NCBI GenBank assembly: GCA_014529385.2 | Contig: CM043966.1 | Span: 101,721,587 to 101,785,586 of the forward strand | Direction of reading: 5' to 3' | Length of the DNA stretch: 64,000 nt | Origin: Adiantum capillus-veneris | Taxonomy: Eukaryota; Streptophyta; Polypodiopsida; Polypodiales; Pteridaceae | Shown: piece after piece, positions 24,043-34,720 of the stretch | How positions within the stretch are numbered: the first letter of the stretch is position 1 | Layout: each line of letters begins with the position of its first letter | Notes under the pieces: generated by a model | Told to the model about the DNA's origin: nothing | Databases searched by the model: none | The model's input: the letters and a program-made list of their open reading frames with translations, nothing else | Translations under genes and position numbers: made by a program

Positions 24043-24851
24043 ATTTCAAGTTCGGTATGTAATTTCAGTCAATTTTAGTAAATTTAGGTATTTTATGTTC
24101 CCTAGGAGGTAGATAAGCCTACCAAGGACCAAAAAAAGCCTGGCCACAAGGGCGCGCAAATGGCCCATCCATCAGTTTTGGATGGGCCATTTGCGCGCCC
24201 TTGTGGCCAGGCTTTATTTTGCCCCTGGTAGGCTTATCTACCCCCCAGAATACTATCAAAGCACAAATTTATTGAAATGAATTGGTTTTGCATCATTAAT
24301 TTAGATGCACCCTTTCTATGGCAATTCCAGCATATGTTCAAACTCAAGGACACTAGAAAAGGTGAAATCAATTATGAAATGAAGTTTCCAGCACACTATC
24401 ACCTACTTTAGCTCTACCTAGTACACCCCTGCACCAAAAAGTCCAATTACATTGGACATTTTAAATCTCCAAATTAATGTTGCATAGACACTTGGTTTCA
24501 CAATATGTTATTTTTTTTTATATCCTATAGGGAATTCAAAGCTTGAAATGGCCAAAAAAGGGTGTCCACAAGGATCCATGTAAAATAATGTTGCAAAACC
24601 AATAGGTTTTAGTAAGTTTGTGCTTTTTAAGTACCCTTCGGGGTAGATAAGCCTACAAGGGGCAAAAAAAAGCCTGGCCACAAGGGCGCGCAAATTGCCC
24701 ATCCAAAACTGATGGATGGGCCATTTGCGCACCCTTGTGGCCAGGATTTGTTTTGCCTCTTATAGGCTTATCTACCCCCAAGGGTACTTAAAAAGCACAA
24801 ATTTACTAAAATTGAATGAAATTACATACAGAACTTGAAATTACAAAGTCA
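24043..24851. repeat. Nested double palindrome in the centre of the TIR element
   Basis: At 24137-24171 and 24179-24213 lies a perfect 35-bp stem with a 7-base loop, flanked by a further inverted pair around GGTAGATAAGCCTACC (24109) and GGTAGGCTTATCTACC (24227). A second copy of this hairpin, itself reversed, lies at about 24640-24778 with a few mismatches. The two hairpins sit within a larger inverted repeat: about 24043-24320 pairs with about 24566-24851, including GACTTTGTAATTTCAAGTTC near 24040. The whole lies between the converging plus- and minus-strand genes. Confidence 0.88.
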
Positions 24852-24954
24852 TTTCATTACAAAGATAAGACACAACTGTTGAGCATATTGTCATTGGAAA
24901 GTCAAATCATTACAAAGATAAGGGTGTGCAATACAAAAAGAGGGGTAACTTCGG

Positions 24955-25852
24955 CTAATGCTCGAAATCTCGTCGCAATCGACGTGCAAGCTGCATATCT
25001 TTTGGTTGTATTGTCACTAGCTTTGCATGTATGGCGCATAGGTTGGTATCTTCCAACACCGAAATGATGTGGGCCTCTACAGCTTCTTGAATAGCCTCTA
25101 GCGCTATTGCTTGCATTCTATACTGATTTCCATAGCTTTGAAGCACCTCCTTCACAGTGCGAGCAAAGGGGGCGCGTCGAATCAAAAGCTCCATCGTCTT
25201 CTGGTAGTGGCGGATTTTTGCAAATGCCCTTGCTATTTTCCGGCGCCGCTGCGGTTGTCTTGGGGGCACTTGCACATTTGCTGGCGGGCGGCGTTTAGGC
25301 TTCTTGAAAAACTTAGACTTGCGCCCGTTTACATGCTTAGGGGCTGGTTCTGCAGCCTCTTCTGATTCTTCCTCTTCCCTTGGCTGCCAATCTTGTCGTG
25401 TGGGGAGAGCTCCCTGGCCTCCAAGCAATGTCTTCCCCCCAACGGCCACCCAGTGTGTGCGCGGTATTTTTTTCTCGTAGCCATGGTGTCTCACTCTCTG
25501 ATTCAATGTCTGTATGGACCACCCAAGTCCTGGATGGTCCTGCTTTTGATTGGTGGCGCGATGGCTGCTCCCTATTGGACTCTGTTGTTTGCTGGCCCTC
25601 TTCTTCTCTCTAGCGTTGGGCACGTTGCTTCATTCTCCTTCTAGGTGTTATATCTTGAGGAGGTGGAGATTTAACAGTCCTCGATGACTCTCGTGCCCTA
25701 CCACCATGCCCACTACCAGATGAGTTCCTGGAACGGCCAGGCGTTCATGGCCATTTTCTTGTGCCTTTAAGCCATGACAGCTTCTCACATCCTTAGAGGG
25801 TGTTTTTGTTGGTAAGCGGATGCTCTTTCGTGGTTTGTTTGGTGCGCGCCAT
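24955..25852 (-). CDS. Histone H3-like protein with long N-terminal region
   Basis: On the minus strand the last ~95 residues (ending at 24955) form a full H3 histone fold. They contain [17 protein letters not shown] (the αN helix and start of α1), AIQEAVEAH in α2, [11 protein letters not shown] (end of α2), and then [15 protein letters not shown] (α3). Loop 1 has the same length as in canonical H3, not the longer loop of most CenH3 proteins. The open frame reaches back to about 25623 with a ~125-residue basic and acidic tail, but no good ATG. Further upstream, an ATG at 25852 starts MARTKQT, identical to the first residues of canonical H3, followed by [12 protein letters not shown] and a stop at 25795. 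A basic stretch, [19 protein letters not shown], follows in the same frame. The tail and the core are in different frames, so either short introns or frameshifts separate them. It is probably derived from host H3 and carried by the element; function is inferred only. Confidence 0.82.
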
Positions 25853-26062
25853 TTCGTTGGTAAGAGCTCACCTGTTCTTAAGAAATGAGTGGTTTATGAG
25901 AGCATGCAATATTTATAAGGGACCATTTAAAAAGGGCCCTGTTCACACTAATTTTTTTTTTAAAGTATTATTTTTTAAATAAACATGTCGCTAAGAGTTG
26001 GACCCTACATTCACGTTTAGTGACTCGCGTAGTATCCACTTTGATCCTTGTTGCACTCTGCA

Positions 26063-28203
26063 TCACCGCCATGCAGCATGCTTGGTGGGACCTTGCGACA
26101 TTTTCCACTTGTTGCTATGCTTTTGACGACTCCATTTCCGCACTTCAATAGCAATCTTGGATTGTCGCGCACGCTCCATTGTGAGCTTACGAGCAAATGT
26201 TGTGCGAAAAAACCAATTGAACATCTCCTCCAAATAATTGGATTGCACCATTCCACCACCATGTCGAGTATTTTTGAAGTACACTCCCCTTGCTTGGATT
26301 CCAAGCGTGGTCCTTTTGATCACGGTCTGGGGCATTGAGCATGGGACATCTCAGAATAGACGCTTCCCATTCTCTACCTTCATCTCAGACATCACAACAA
26401 TCTAACCCTTGTTCTCCATGCCCTTGCCATGGAAGCATGGAACCGGCCTTTGTAGTGCTCTTATGTGATTTTTTTCCATTAGGTTTGTACCGTCGAGTGC
26501 AAAATGGACAAGGCATGAGAGAAGAAGCCCCTTGTTTGTAGCGAAGCAAACACTTTATGGTCTTCAAATCCCCACCTAAGTGCCACTCCACATCATAACT
26601 ACCAAAACCCTCAATCTTCAACTTCTGACCTGCAATTTTGGAGTGTATTACTTCTGTGATCCATGGAGTTCTCTCAAAAATCCATGAAAGTACTCCATTG
26701 GTCTCTTTGGGAACCTCAATAGCACCCAACCACCAAATGTCTTTCTCTGATTGCACGCTAAAAGATGGGGTGGGAGATGGCTCAACTGAATCCCTTCGCT
26801 TGGTTTGCAGAAGGGCCTCGTTCATTAGAGTGACACTTAGCCTCTCTAACCTTCGGCCTTTCACTATTTGACACTCATCGAGTTTCAGCACAAAAGCGAC
26901 TTTTGTGCCAAGCACTACAAAATAAATAGTGCTAAGACCTTAAACTTCAGAGTCTATGATAAGAATAATACCAAAGAAAAAAGTAAAGTGTGTCACATTC
27001 TTCAGGTAACTCGTAAAATCTAAGCATGGCTTCTTGAAGCCTTCTAAGATCCACGAAAATATTGTTCCACATTGTGTAAGGAAAGCCCTTCTCCAAAGGT
27101 CTTATGGATTGTTTCTTACCTTTTCCCCTTGTTTTTGTTGCGTACGAAGCATAAAGGGAAGTTGGCATTATGTCCTCAATGTGTAGGTATGTCCCAATGT
27201 GGGAGAACACATCTTCGTTTGTGGCCTTCTTTGCAATCTTGACCTTGTGAGGAACGGGAAATAGGTTTTCCACAATGCCATGTTCTTTGAGGGCATCCTT
27301 TAGGAGTTAGAAAATAGCCTGATAGGCTTTGGTACTGATTCCAGCCTCATGACAAGCTTGATGAACATCATCATCACTAACCACATTTCTTAATTTATGC
27401 ATAAGGTCCTTGGTGACTGCATCCTTAATGTGCTTACCTCCAGGTGATTGTAAGATAGAAATCACGTCCTGGGTATTGAGACAACTAGTGAGAAGGTTGA
27501 CTCGATCAACTTGGCTTGCTCCACCGCATGCCTCCTGGATGAAGTTTCTAGCAACAAATAAACATAAATGTTAGAAAATAGTGTGAAGTAAGAATGCATC
27601 ATGCAAGTAAATACCAAATCACCTTGTGGTTGTAACTCCTCGTTTGCGTGCTCCTCCCGAATGTGCAAGAGTTTCAATGGGTGAATACATGCGTTTGCAT
27701 TCCCTTGCACCAAGGGGTATTTCTTTCAAGTATGTGATGTTGTTGGTAAGCTTCTGGATGTGGGACTCCTTTTCTTGCATTTGTTGTTCAAGAGTTTTAA
27801 CTAACCTCTCCGAAGAGGCAACACTCTCTTGTAATGCCGTCGTCTTGAGGTGAAGAGCTTGACATTCGTGCATCCACATATGCAAAGAAGCACCTGCACC
27901 CATACACAACCGCTTGCAATAGCCTAACAAACCTGCTTCTCCTCTCCCAAGAAATTGAAGAAATGTGGAAAGTCTATTAAACGGTGGATGGAAGCGGCTT
28001 ATAGGATCATAAGGGTACAAATGTCCATCCACCCAAATGTCAACATTGGTTTCACAAGCGGTGCGACGTTCCTGTGATGACCTTTGATCACCTTCACTAG
28101 TGGTCTTCGGTGCAAATGCCGTGGGTAAGCGAATATGTATGCTTTTGGTGTGCGGAGTACGTGGTGGTGGAAGCAAACCATTTGTGATGTCCGTAAGCAC
28201 CAT
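26063..28203 (-). CDS. Putative DDE-type transposase of the TIR element
   Basis: The start is an ATG at 28203 (MVLTDITNGLLPPP). The first part has a coiled coil (about VASSERLVKTLEQQMQEKES). A likely intron spans about 27547-27622 and a second about 26916-26971; joining across them keeps the frame open. One in-frame stop (near 27307) remains. The later part has VLKLDECQIVKGRR, then WHLGGDLKTIKCLL and MPCPFCTRR. The pattern of Asp, then GGDLK, then a CxxC pair resembles RNase H-fold DDE transposases with a zinc-binding insertion; the assignment is inference. The frame stops at 26385, and a basic stretch at 26063-26335 (with SNYLEEMFNWFF) may be its C-terminal end after a frame break. It lies upstream of the H3-like gene on the same strand. 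Confidence 0.5.
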
Positions 28204-28780
28204 GGAAGCTATTGCGTGAGGAAGCAAATGATGAAAAGATAGAGGGGGAAGGGTAGAGAGGTTGAGGAAGATGGGAGGAGAGAAGGAGGGAGAGATTGGG
28301 GAGGAGGAGGAAGGTAGGGGCAGGGAGGGAGAGGAGAGGGAGAGAGAGAGAGGAGGGAGGAGGGAGGAGGAGGAGAGAACAAAATGTTTATTACTTTTTG
28401 GGGGAAAAGAGTTTTGAAAAAATGGACTTTCTAAGCTTGTGGGTTAAAAAATGGGTCAAAAAATGATTTTTGGATATGTATATATGTTGGGAGGGAGTTT
28501 TAAGTTAGAAACAAGTAAAAGTGTTTTTTTTTTTAAAAGTCAAATTTTGTCTCTTTGTGATCCACGTTTTTGCTGATGTGGACACACCTCTATGCTTCCT
28601 TCACTTTAAAAAAAAGCTAGAGAGAGAAAGTAACCCTTTAGGTCCACATCCTACATTTGTCTAAAAAAAAGGCTAGAAAATCCTACTCAAAACTACCTTC
28701 TTCAATGCCCTTACCCCCTTAAACCCCACACAACATTAGCCTTAATCCCTAAAAATTAGGATTCCTTACAAGGCCCATGC

Positions 28781-28802
28781 AGGGTTCATATTTCTCCTAA
28801 TG
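28781..28802 (-). repeat. Right terminal inverted repeat
   Basis: It ends ...TTTCTCCTAATG and is followed by ATA, matching the base triplet before the left repeat. Confidence 0.78.
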
Positions 28803-29101
28803 ATATATGATAGATTTAATAAAAATAAAAATTAGTAAAACAAATGAAATAAATCTTTGTAAAGCTCTCAAAATAAAAGGACTCTTTACAAATCAAGATA
28901 TTAAGAAAACATTATTGAATGAATACTTCACATAATGGGATCACACTCCTATGAATACAAGCCTTTCTTAGCATACCAAAAAAAGGATATAACTTTGGGA
29001 ATGGTAGTTGAAAGAGAGACCGGATTTCTTTCTCTTGAAGACTTTGAAGCTCTATTGAGGACACATGTCTTACAAATAGAAATGATCAACCGTCACCCAT
29101 A
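28803..29101. other. Spacer, no supported gene
   Basis: This is AT-rich sequence. The open frame starting at 28935 has no recognisable domain, and its downstream end runs into the Helitron-like end. Confidence 0.5.
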
Positions 29102-29245
29102 TCTATACTATAATAAAAGGGGGAGGGATCCCCCTCCCCCCCATGCATGCGCCTCGCACGTGGCAATCACTCCTTAATCTGACCACTGTAATCTGGACTT
29201 TGGCCACATAGGAGATTGCACGCAGAGTGCACACACAAGAGAGAA

Positions 29246-29283
<38 letters not shown>

Positions 29284-29494
29284 TTTTTAGTAATTGGGAA
29301 CAAATTTCAAATTATATATGTTGTGTGTGTGTTAATGAATGGCGTGCGAGAGGGGTAGCTAGCCACCCATCCTATCATTACAACTATGAAATATAGAGAG
29401 AGTGTGTCACCTTGTACACACTCCTCACATCAACCGATCTCTTTGTAGTGCTCGCAAACCAACACACACACACACACACACCTCCGTCCATCCA

Positions 29495-29573
<79 letters not shown>

Positions 29574-29645
29574 TTATTTCAATCAACAAGTTTCCTCCCT
29601 CCAACTGACTGCTATAAGGATTTCCCGAGCAAGGTAGCGGGCTAA
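29102..29645 (+). mobile_element. Small non-autonomous Helitron-like element
   Basis: The 5' end TCTATACTATAATAAAAGGG follows an A, as Helitron 5' ends do. A GC-rich stem-like segment CCCGAGCAAGGTAGCGGG is followed closely by CTAA and a T, which could be the CTRR 3' end inserted between A and T. The hairpin is closer to the end than usual, so the 3' boundary is weak. Inside are GA and CT microsatellites, including about 36 TC units near 29499-29570. Confidence 0.42.
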
Positions 29646-30870
29646 TAGGAGCTTGTTGGATCCTCCACGCAAGAATAAGAACTCATGTTTAAAGAATTCA
29701 TTTGATAAGGATCCCCACCTTGCTCCTCAAGACCTGCCACGTCTAATCTAGGATGCTTGAGAGAGAGAGAGAGAGAGAGACAGAGAGAGAGAGCCAATGT
29801 ATCCACCTTTACTCTCCAATTATAGCCGTTTCAAGGGCTCAAGGCCTCTTTCTTTGTCTCCGTCTCCGTGCTACCCTAGCGAGCGAGAGCTTTTCAACAA
29901 CTCTTCTTTTCGCTAGGTTACTACAGCTCAAGTGAACTTTTGTCTATTACGAGGTTCACCAATCCTCCATATCTTGGGTTCTCATCTACGTGTTCTTCTC
30001 TCTCTCTCTATCTCTAGATGAGTGTGGGAAGTAAAATGCAATATATCTACATTCTAATGGAAAAATTTCCAAGCTACAGGTGCACTCCTTGCTCCACGAA
30101 CCAATACAATTTGAAGTCCAGCCACACAGAGAGATTTCTCACAATGTGCACGAGAGAGAGAGAGGGAGATAGAGAAGAGAGTGAATAAAAGGATCGGGAG
30201 ATGAGTGTGAAAAGTGAGTTGCAATATATCTACATTGTAATGGAAAAAATGCGAAGCCGCTGTTGCACTCCATGGCCATCGTAGAGTCTGTGTGAAAAAG
30301 GAAAGAATGCATACTTGTGCAATAGTAGCCCCATCGTGGTCTCAATTGTGGCAAAAATGTAGGTAGGTGTGGCACCTAGGCTATAGGATTGATGAATACA
30401 CCCTGCTCAACACAACTATGATGTAGCCCGTTGAGAGAGAGAGAGAGAGAGAGAGAAATAGATTGAATTATTGTCTGCGGAGGTCATATATGACCCATGG
30501 GACCAAAATAAAAACATTACAAAGGGGTTCTTCGAAAGGAGAGGATTATTAGATACATCTCAGCCAAGGACTGAGGGTCCAACTCGGGGGGTTCACTGTG
30601 TGTAAAACTACCATATCACGTGCGTTCAGGAAATGTTTGTAAAACCCCTTATATGTGAATTTTGTTAAGAATATAATGTACCCTTTTCTTTTAAAATCTA
30701 TAAGTTTTTTTCAAATTTGAAAAAATAATGCCCTTCTGTATATATATTTCTGTAAGTTTCAAGAACTTTAAATACCCTTTTGTTGAACACATGATAGGTC
30801 ACATTTTTATTAGGTGACCTCCCCGGGGGGTCCAAAGAGGTGTCAAAAAGAAAAGCTAAAATGAACAAAA
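29646..30870. other. Non-coding, microsatellite-rich
   Basis: Short GA runs occur near 29757-29795, 30149 and 30434-30456. No gene is supported. The phrase GAGGTCATATATGACCCATG near 30480 has a diverged relative near 59180, next to another GA run. Confidence 0.5.
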
Positions 30871-31084
30871 CTAAGAAGTGGAAGGTGAGGGGGGAGCCGG
30901 CTTGGGAGTTTGGAACTCCTGAATAATGGCTTTACCTCCTTCATAGACTGCCCATTTTCTTATTGTGCGTGCTTCTCGCATCTTTTGGAGTTTTTCCTTC
31001 TTTTGTTTGATTTGGGTGGGTGTGAGATCTTTTGCAAACCAAATTTTAGTATCCTTGATAATCCTTGATTGCTCAAGGATTTTG
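30871..31084 (-). pseudogene. L1-type LINE ORF1, C-terminal piece
   Basis: The minus strand reads DTKIWFAKDLTPTQIKQKKE followed by KLQKMREAR, which matches the C-terminal domain of L1 ORF1p, and ends at a TAG (30871-30873). It continues the ORF1 pieces at 50023-50101 and 55549-56003, from which it was separated by LTR-element insertions. No ORF2 follows downstream. Confidence 0.78.
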
Positions 31085-31409
31085 TGTTAGGGGTTAACTA
31101 CTGCATAATAGAATGTGGAAGAACACATGGAATAGAGAAGATAATGCACTACATTAATCACTATTAATCAGTCCACAAGCGCTTACAAAACAACACCAAG
31201 AGCAGTGCGACTACATAAGAAAAAACTAATTGCCGAATTGGAAGACAACATCACGAACTAAGAAGAGCCTTTCTACCTTCACATGACCGTCTAGTTACAA
31301 CTTCCAAAGTAATGGTGTAAATACACCCTTAGAGCCCAAAGCTACAACCTTAATTACTATCTCTACAAATAAATACTGAACTATTACTGAGGCATCAATG
31401 CCTGTAACA
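31085..31409 (-). repeat. Gypsy 3' LTR (325 bp)
   Basis: It is closely similar to 49660-50022 but lacks a ~35-bp segment present near the start of the other copy. Confidence 0.88.
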
Positions 31410-31532
31410 ATTGGCACACCCGGTGCGCATTGTTTGCAAAACATTGTAAGAACCCAAAAATCCCTTGACATAAAAACATGACAACCAAAATGAAGTTTTG
31501 CTTGAAGTTACTGCTCTTGAACACCTATTTCT

Positions 31533-31793
31533 TTAGTTTTTTGCAACTCCTCCTAACTCTGCATTCACATCATCATCTTCTATTAATGTAACCTCAATAA
31601 TTGGGTCTTTTGACATTACCTTAGCAATTTTCATCAATGGGTCTTCAAGTTGCTGCTCATCACGTGTATCACCATTGTGTGTAACTCTAACTGAAACTGC
31701 ACCCTTTACTTTATCCTGAATTGTACTATGAACTTCAACTTCAATTGTAGTCTGATTTGCACCACCTGATGTAGTATCCATTTGCACATCCAT
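31533..31793 (-). pseudogene. 3' ORF of the gypsy element, C-terminal piece
   Basis: It reads on the minus strand from MDVQMDTTSGGANQTT to its end at 31533. It is the continuation of the ORF piece at 33279-33476 once the TTAA-flanked insertion is removed, apart from two stops just before it. The function is unknown. Confidence 0.5.
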
Positions 31794-31832
31794 CTATACC
31801 TATTGCTGCAACTGTGCAAACTGCTCCTTTAA

Positions 31833-33171
31833 CACTAGAATGGTAGCAGGACACTTTTATGTCCTTGGACACTTTTGTGTCCTGTTAAGTGACCATTTTT
31901 CTTGAATTATTTGAAGCGTATGAGAATGGATTTCTAGGTGCTATATATCCACAAAGTTGCCTTATGAGCTGAAAAAAACTTTTTTTTTTTTTTGGAGTAT
32001 CTATCTCACCATTAACCTTACTCTTGCACAACATTTTTGAACCTAAACTGTGTGGAAAAACAGGTCCTGTTTTTGGCTTTTTTTCAATTTTTGGCAACTA
32101 TACCACTCTAAACTTCATGTTTGTGAGGTTTAGATGGCTAGAGGTTAGGCCTTCATAGTTCTCAACATGTTTTGATGCTTGTAGGGAGAACTAAGTGTTA
32201 AAATTGAACGTTATGACCAATTTACAAGAATTGCATAATCCTGTTTTTTGGCCAAAATTAGCACTTTTATGATTTTTTTGGGGGCTTTCTTGATATCCAA
32301 ATTCAATTTTGATTGTGTAAGTGTAATATATAACATAAAGCTAATCTTCCTTGAGTGTTGGGGGACCTAATATGCTATATAGCATAGTATATGATGATGG
32401 TTGAGTTTTTTGATTGCTGAAGAATACGATACATTTTAGAGTAGCAAGTAAAACTTTCTCAATATTGCTAGTTTCATAGGCCAATTGTGTGTATTTTGTA
32501 GGTAGTAACCATATCTAATCATAGACTACAAACTTGGCTAGATATTGAGTAGTTTCTATGGGTTTCTAGAGGTCATAATGCTAAACCGAGTTTTTTCATG
32601 TTTGCTGTATTTAGCACTTTATCATTGCCCCCAAGGTTCCAATTGTAAGAGATCCATTATCCTTTTGACATGCTCCATGGCTCCTTTTGAATCCAAAGGC
32701 CCAAACGGAACTAAGAAAACATGTATATAGTATCTGTATTGAGCGTGACTATAGAAACTTTGATGATAGGTCCGCAGAATTGCAATAATGCAACTTTTTT
32801 GTACCTATTTTTTTTTCCCAAAAACAAATTAGTGAGGTAAAAGCAACCATATGTTTTGGTCACCAACCCATTGAAGTTAACGGGGCATTTTATCTCATGT
32901 CCTACAAAAATCCCCACTCCTATTTATATGCAATCAATCGTAAGAAATTGCTGTTTTGGCCAAAATGCACTGGTCCATCAACTTTGGAGGCTTGTAGTGA
33001 CCAAGGGATGAGAAAAATTACAAGTTTCTCATTTTTTCCATATGTAGTAGTTATTGAACTATAAGCTCATGAAAGGATGTTTCAAAATGAGTGGATCTAA
33101 TATGGTTTTGGAATTTTTTCCCAACACCCTGAAAGGACACTTTTATGTCCTGTTAGGTTACCATTCTAGTG
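31833..33171. mobile_element. TTAA-flanked non-autonomous DNA element (1339 bp)
   Basis: The ends are CACTAGAATGGTA and its exact reverse complement (13 bp). The flanks on both sides are TTAA (31829-31832 and 33172-33175). Subterminal palindromic phrases AGGACACTTTTATGTCCT occur near both ends. Removing the element plus one TTAA restores an open reading frame in the host gypsy ORF, which supports the boundaries. No gene is seen inside. TTAA duplications are typical of piggyBac, but the CACTA-like end is not; the class is unknown. Confidence 0.8.
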
Positions 33172-33278
33172 TTAACTCAGTATATTGTCTCTCCAAGATT
33201 AGAATTTCCTCCTTTGTCTCCTTCCTCTGCAAAATCTTGATAAGGTTTACTCACAACATCACACATTTTAATCTTAAT

Positions 33279-34720
33279 CTATTCCCACACCCCTTTCATA
33301 TACTCCTTGAATTCATTTTTCATTTTGTCTATATCCCTTGAGCTGACATACCAACCATCTACATCTAGCTCTTCATCAGACATGTCTCTAATCTTTTCTT
33401 CAACTTTCTTGCAAGCTGCAACCCTGCTTAACAAGACCTTGTTGCTACTTTCCAATGTAGCATTGACAGTAGACATTTCAGTTAGCTGTGATTGTAGTAT
33501 CTGAAACCACTCCTCCTTCCACTATGAAATTTTTACTAAAGTCCTCTCTAAAGGACACCACATGTTTATAGGATTTCAACTCCTGTTGCATGAGTTCCTG
33601 ACTTTCAGTCAATTCCTGAACTTTCTGGTTAGAAAGTTATATTTCAGTCTGTGCCTTTTTATCATTTAAAGCTCCCTCTTTCATCTATTTTAGTTCAGTA
33701 TGTAGAACATCATTCTCTCTGCTCAAAAAGGTAAGATCTAGAGATTGCTCAACGTGTTTTTTAACAAGCTTTAGTGCAATTTTCACTTCGTCCAATGACA
33801 CAGTAGAAAATTGAGCCTTAGAAATTGTAGGCCTCTCCAAAATTTGATCCCCAAACATTGTTATAGGTTCCTCCCCTACCAATTTGTCCTTTAATTTTTT
33901 GATCTTGAAACCTGTTTTAGTAGTTGAAGACATAACAGGTTTGTAAATCAAATGGACTACAGTGTCAGTAAATAAGTCTCCAAACTCTTTATCCATTTAA
34001 TCCTTTACTGCATCCAAAGACTCTTGTTGTGAATAATCTGCAGATAAAAGGTCTTGAACATCTAAAGTCATTTGCAAAGACCTATGATCAAATTGCAAGT
34101 TCTATCTTTTCTCCCTTCTCACTGTATATCTTGCATCTTTAGTCTTTGTGTAGATTTCAAACTTGATTTTGTCAAATAAGATATTGGCCCATTCCATTTG
34201 TCTACCACTCTCAACTACCAACAAAATGTCATAGTTTTCCCTACTGATGTATTTTGATTTCACCAGCAAAAAGACTCTTTCTATAAACCCCCTAACCTGC
34301 TGAAGTTTTGACTGAATTCTTCATGCCTGTCAATTGATAATAATGCCTTTCCCCCTGAGACTGACCAAAAGCCTTGGTCATATACTTTTTAGTTGCCATA
34401 CTAACTTTCATTATCATCTGCAATAGAAAGGCCAAACACCTTGGCAACTAACTCTTTAGTCAAGTAGTCTTGTTTGAAAACCTGTCCATCATTCATCTGC
34501 AGGTGCTTCAAGTAAATTGAGGCCATCTGCTGATTTCTCCAACTTGCCCAAGGCAATCTTGAAATTGCAATCAAACCAATACTGCCAAGCCATAAATCAT
34601 TTTCCTCAGTGTGCTCTAAATCATACATGAAGTCGAGAAAAGTATACTAAAAAAATATATCGTCCCTTGCAGGCTGTACCATGCGAGTAGGAGTAACCAT
34701 TTTCGGCTAATCATCTGAAC
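33279..34720 (-). pseudogene. Extra 3' ORF of the gypsy element (coiled-coil protein)
   Basis: Downstream of integrase on the minus strand lie several broken open pieces, including MYDLEHTEENDLWLGSIGL, FKIKKLKDKLVGEEPITMFG and VAACKKVEEKIRDMSDEEL. Charged heptad-like stretches suggest coiled coils. The position after pol is where additional or envelope-like ORFs lie in some plant gypsy lineages, but I see no clear signal peptide or membrane segment. The function is unknown. Confidence 0.5.

Larger units (their letters stand above)
19971..28802. mobile_element. 8.8-kb TIR DNA transposon carrying an H3-like histone gene
   Basis: The left end starts CATTAGGAAAAATATGAACC, and the right end is its reverse complement with one mismatch (21 of 22 positions identical). 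Both are flanked by ATA (19968-19970 and 28803-28805), which fits a 3-bp target duplication. A second shared block, GGGATTAAGGTTAAT near 20006, has an inverted partner near 28734-28750. Inside lie two plus-strand gene regions, a double palindrome, and two minus-strand genes (H3-like and transposase-like). I cannot place it in a named superfamily: a 3-bp duplication is known in CACTA and PIF/Harbinger, but the ends and the transposase do not look like either. Confidence 0.75.

Noticed and set aside
24955-25623. H3-like protein as a centromeric H3 (CenH3)
   Set aside because: Loop 1 has the same length as in canonical H3 and the [11 protein letters not shown] segment is canonical; CenH3 proteins usually have a longer loop. 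It cannot be excluded, but nothing specific supports it.
19971-28802. Assigning the H3-carrying element to CACTA because of a 3-bp duplication
   Set aside because: The ends are CATTAGG, not CACTA or CACTG, and the transposase-like gene lacks the TNP2 segments seen in the true CACTA element at 38473-46036.
29400-29650. Frames rich in Leu-Ser or Glu-Arg alternation
   Set aside because: They are translations of GA/CT microsatellites, as are similar frames near 38700-39130, 56320-56880 and 57850-59200.
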